64,000 nt of DNA, taken from assembly GCF_004027225.2 (NCBI RefSeq), contig NC_044277.2:32662495-32726494 (forward strand). Direction: 5' to 3'. Made by a program: the position numbers and the translations under genes. Under the pieces are notes generated by a model. That model did not search any database, was not told the DNA's origin, and saw nothing but the letters and a program-made list of their open reading frames with translations. Positions 60,603-64,000 of the stretch are shown piece by piece (within the stretch, counting starts at the first letter, position 1; every line of letters begins with the position of its first letter). This DNA comes from Strigops habroptila (taxonomy: Eukaryota > Chordata > Aves > Psittaciformes > Psittacidae).

Positions 60603-62765
60603 TCACATGCTAGTTTCGCGTGTGGGACAGTAACCAGTTTCTCCTGGGCTTGAATGAATTTCTGGGGCAAATAAATGGTTTTCCATTTTATGACCTTCTT
60701 GGTTACTGTCTTGCTTTACCTCACCCACAGCATGGTAAATGTCTTGAGTACAGTTGTGGCTCATGCTTTTGGGTGAAGAGCTGATCCGTGGCTCCTCTGT
60801 TAAATGGTTGCCACCACTCTGTTTATCATCACAGCAATTTGTCTTGATATCCTGTTGTTTTTCATGTTCCATACCATGTAACTCCATAAACTCTTCTTCT
60901 TCTCCAGTGTCTATTTCAGTGAAGCTCCTTCTCTCTTTTGAAGGGAAAGTGAATATCTTTTGTTTGGGAAAGAGAGGGGATGATTGTTTAGCAGGTCCCT
61001 GACAAAGTGCTGATGCGTCAGCACCAAATAAAGGTCGATCACATTGGGGTGAATTTTCTTCTAGGAGAATGGTGCTGATGTGCTGAGGGGTGGCCTGTGT
61101 GAAGTCTGCTCCTGCCGTTACTGGCAGTGGCCTTGCAGTGCTTGGTGGAGTTTGTGGAGCACCACCTCTATTGTCTTTAAAATTAACTTTAAGGGATCTA
61201 GATTTTAATGGGTTGCTACCTTTCAGGGAACTTTTGGGGCTTTCCATGGCAGTGTCAAAATGCAAATGGCCATGCAAAACAGTTTGGGACCCACTGCCGT
61301 CACTGGTAACAGCTCTGTTGATTGGATTATAGTCAAAGCTGCCATCGGTTGGAGAAAACATTCTGTCTTTTGTGAATGGTATAAACTGAGAGCTCCTTAC
61401 TCTTTGGTTGTCTTCCAGGTTAACAGCATCAGCTGGAAATCTCATTTGCAAGTGAGAGCCAGAAAACAGAGAAAGGGGAGACCTTTCTGTTTCTGTGAAG
61501 TCGGTCGCACAACTGGCAAAACTGTCAATACTGGATGTGCTTCTCATGTCCGTTACAATGTCTGTAGGTCCAGTTGACAGTGGATCTCTCTGACCTCTAA
61601 CTTCTTCCATTTCTATTTCTTCTTCATACTTGGGTGGCTTTGCTGACTGGTCTTGGTAACCAGCATTAAGATTAGTCTGAGACTGAGTTTTGGTAATTTC
61701 ATTATACAACATCTCCAGTTTTTGTGCACTGAGGTGCTGTGGGCTGGAGGATGCTGCGGCGTTGTTTAATTGCTCGTTGGAGTCCTGTTGACTAACTTCT
61801 TGGTATTTGTTCTCATAAGACTTGTTTGAGCTTGTTTCAGACATTGTCCTTCTGGCCCATTTCCACCTGCTTGGGGATAGGTGGTTGTCATCAGGTGTCT
61901 CCTTTGGATTGGCTGCTTCTCCAGGCTTACCTGAATCTACTGCTACATCTATCATTTCCATACTGCGAGCAAAGGCATCTTTCAGGTTCATGGAGACAAT
62001 ACTACCATTTCTTTTAGCTCGCTCAAGTGCTTCTCTCCTCTTAATTGCCTTCTCCTGTCTTTTCTGCTCCTTATAAAACTCTGAGAAATTGTTCACAATA
62101 ATTGGTATAGGCAGGGCTATCACCAGCACTCCAGCAATACAGCAAAGTCCTCCAACTATTTTACCTAATAACGTCTTAGGATAAATGTCACCATATCCTA
62201 CAGTAGTCATAGTGATCGTTGCCCACCAGAATGATGCAGGGATACTGGTGAATTTTGTAGCATCCTCATCCTTTTCTGCAAAGAATACAAGACTTGAAAA
62301 TATCATTATTCCCATGGCTAAAAATAATATCAACAATCCCAATTCATTGTAACTCCGCTTCAGCGTAAAACCTAAGGACTGAAGGCCTGTTGAATGTCTG
62401 GCAAGCTTAAGAATTCTTAGGATCCTCATAATACGAAATATCTGAACCACACGTCTGACGTTTTGGAACTGCAGGACACTTTTATTGGACTCCGTGAGGA
62501 AAATGGTGACATAATATGGCAAGATAGCCAGTAAGTCAATGACATTTAATGGGCCTTTGAAGAACTTCCACTTATTTGGTGAGGACAGAAAACGCAAAAG
62601 ATACTCCATGGTAAACCAAGCAATACAGACAGCTTCAACGTGTGCTAGCTGAGGGTTGTCATTTGGCTGCCCATATTCATCTATTTCTTGAAGCTCTGGC
62701 AGTGTGTTAAGAGACAAAGCAATAGTGGACAGTACGATGAACAGAATGGACACAATGGCCAAAAT
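60603..62765 (-). CDS. KCNB2: KCNB2 (Kv2.2) last coding exon: S1 to C terminus
   Basis: Voltage-gated delayed-rectifier potassium channel subunit of neuronal plasma membrane; it forms tetramers, also with Kv2.1. The acceptor TTTTGTTTTACAG|ATTTTG at 62766 starts the exon in phase 0. It runs 720 codons to TGA at 60603-60605; the open frame upstream to 62807 is intronic. Exon residues: S1 about 1-19, S2 42-60, S3 73-90, S4 101-122 with regular arginines ([17 protein letters not shown]), S5 142-162, selectivity filter TVGYGD at 188-193, and S6 about 204-227 with the PIP hinge (ALPIPIIV). The long tail has a proximal restriction/clustering motif ([17 protein letters not shown], about 411-427) that in Kv2 channels binds VAP proteins at ER-plasma membrane junctions. 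It ends in [20 protein letters not shown] and RETSM. The N-terminal T1 domain exon lies outside the window. Paralogue KCNB1 is excluded by the C-terminal sequence. Confidence 0.97.
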   Translation of the reverse strand: MLAIVSILFIVLSTIALSLNTLPELQEIDEYGQPNDNPQLAHVEAVCIAWFTMEYLLRFLSSPNKWKFFKGPLNVIDLLAILPYYVTIFLTESNKSVLQFQNVRRVVQIFRIMRILRILKLARHSTGLQSLGFTLKRSYNELGLLILFLAMGIMIFSSLVFFAEKDEDATKFTSIPASFWWATITMTTVGYGDIYPKTLLGKIVGGLCCIAGVLVIALPIPIIVNNFSEFYKEQKRQEKAIKRREALERAKRNGSIVSMNLKDAFARSMEMIDVAVDSGKPGEAANPKETPDDNHLSPSRWKWARRTMSETSSNKSYENKYQEVSQQDSNEQLNNAAASSSPQHLSAQKLEMLYNEITKTQSQTNLNAGYQDQSAKPPKYEEEIEMEEVRGQRDPLSTGPTDIVTDMRSTSSIDSFASCATDFTETERSPLSLFSGSHLQMRFPADAVNLEDNQRVRSSQFIPFTKDRMFSPTDGSFDYNPINRAVTSDGSGSQTVLHGHLHFDTAMESPKSSLKGSNPLKSRSLKVNFKDNRGGAPQTPPSTARPLPVTAGADFTQATPQHISTILLEENSPQCDRPLFGADASALCQGPAKQSSPLFPKQKIFTFPSKERRSFTEIDTGEEEEFMELHGMEHEKQQDIKTNCCDDKQSGGNHLTEEPRISSSPKSMSHNCTQDIYHAVGEVKQDSNQEGHKMENHLFAPEIHSSPGETGYCPTRETSM

Positions 62766-64000
62766 CTGTAAAACAAAATAAACAATGTTTTGGTTAGACT
62801 GATACAAGTGTATTTGTCAGGGCTTGCTTAACCCCTTTCAAATGTACGTGTGTCAAATAAACACACAATGGTGGAAGCTGCTTTGGCTGCTGCGTTCATT
62901 ATTTTGTTTCAATGTTTTGATTTTTGCACAGAGAGAAAACATTAGAACCATTGTAGACATAGTCAAAACCTGATTGTTTTACTGTCTGCAGTAAGCCAAT
63001 TCATTTCAGAAAGCAAGCCATGACTGGTCTTACCATTTTTAAATTGCAATGGGAGGTGACATTTATTATTGCAAGTTACCAAGTGAAGGATATAAAGTTC
63101 CTGCTAATGTGCAGAACATTATTAGTTTTCTGCATTATATAAAATTATGTAAAACTTTATGTAGTGCAGAGAAGTGATTGGGAAAGAACCGTGTGTAAGC
63201 AGTCAATTTAGTACTACATAGTGCACACTTTCCTTAGCCATGCTTAGATTTATGAGCCAAAAGTCAAAATTATGAGAAATAAACAAGAAGCATTGTTCAC
63301 TAGTCCTGCCAAATTGTCATGTCTAGACAAATTTCAGGTGCTCAAGAATTGAAGGTATTGGCCCTGAATTAGGCTGAGGACAAGATGTTAAAAAGTAAGC
63401 AGTAGTATGAAGGTGAACCCAGTTTCTCATCATGATTAAAATGTGTGAAGAGACAAATGCTTCCTACAAATAATGTTTCAATTTCTGTCTCAGGAGATAG
63501 GTTTTCTGAAATATTTTGTCATTCATTTTGATAAAGCTCAGGCACCTCCACACCTCACAGCCTTCCATTTTGTCTAGAATAGCTGGTCATTCTCATTTAC
63601 AGAACTAATATTATGAGAAAAGAAATGAATCTATCAGAGAACCTAATGTTTTTACTACAAAGTTTAGTTATTTATACTCAAAGGAATATGGTCAGCTTTG
63701 AGATAGTGTGCAAAGTGTTACAGTGATGCAAAAATTATTATAACACTTTACTTGGAAAAAAATATATCAGTTTGGTTATAAGTCCTAAGTAAATCCACAT
63801 TTCTATTAGAAATACTGCAATAAATTATTTTCCATTTTAAAGCTCAGTTTAAGCTCATTCATCAAAGCATTTGCTCTTATTTCTCAGAAATGGTTCTGTT
63901 AAATCCATTTGGGGATATTTGGTGTACTTCCAATGACACACTCAGTCTGACAAAATTGCTGTAATATCCAATAAGAGTGAATGAATCTAAGCAGAATGCA
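62766..64000 (-). other. KCNB2: KCNB2 intron (3' part)
   Basis: Intron preceding the last coding exon. In vertebrate Kv2 genes this intron is very long and separates the T1-domain exon from the membrane part. AT-rich; no other element seen. Confidence 0.85.

Noticed and set aside
62766-62807. Fourteen in-frame codons before the KCNB2 exon, beginning with ATG
   Set aside because: They correspond to the intron acceptor tract (TTTTGTTTTACAG); the channel protein enters this exon in S1, with the T1 domain encoded upstream outside the window.
1-64000. CRISPR arrays, operons, phage or bacterial mobile systems
   Set aside because: Nothing of this type is seen; the sequence is intron-rich vertebrate DNA with avian retroelements.

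Overview
The window is vertebrate nuclear DNA, almost certainly from a bird. It has AT-rich, long-intron genes with CpG-island promoters. It carries 5'-truncated CR1 non-LTR retrotransposons, the dominant avian interspersed repeat, and two copies of one LTR family. The three recognisable genes lie in the order SBSPON - TERF1 - KCNB2, the same neighbourhood I recall from human chromosome 8q. No bacterial features such as operons, CRISPR arrays or origins are present. Gene names rest on protein-level recognition and on rebuilding exons by hand from splice sites and frame phases; no alignment was run.

Layout. 1-9175 is intergenic with no secure gene; the one notable item is a 140-codon, exon-like minus-strand frame broken by a single TGA (4181-4600). 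9176-9834 is a degenerate 15-bp minisatellite that runs into the CpG-rich promoter of SBSPON. SBSPON lies on the plus strand, with five coding exons from 10100 to 17301 (264 aa, secreted somatomedin B + thrombospondin type-1 protein). TERF1 lies on the minus strand, with ten coding exons from 40874 down to 19819 (372 aa, or 351 aa from a better-placed second Met). It encodes the shelterin subunit TRF1, with the TRFH dimerisation domain first and the telobox Myb domain last. SBSPON and TERF1 converge, stop codons about 2.5 kb apart. The TERF1 introns hold CR1 fragments and a truncated LTR. A CpG island with duplicated GC boxes covers TERF1 exon 1. A complete solo LTR sits about 0.4-1 kb upstream of the TERF1 start and points the same way as the gene. 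41850-60602 is intergenic with little I can name. 60603-62765 is the last coding exon of KCNB2 on the minus strand (720 codons: S1 to S6 and the whole C-terminal tail of the Kv2.2 channel), followed by intron to the end of the window.

The three genes act separately: an extracellular matrix protein, a telomere-binding protein and a neuronal delayed-rectifier potassium channel. I found no clearly new gene system. The most useful leads are the sense-oriented LTR upstream of TERF1, the reduced N terminus of avian TRF1, a furin-type RKRR site in SBSPON, the minisatellite abutting the SBSPON promoter, and the TGA-interrupted exon-like frame near 4.4 kb.
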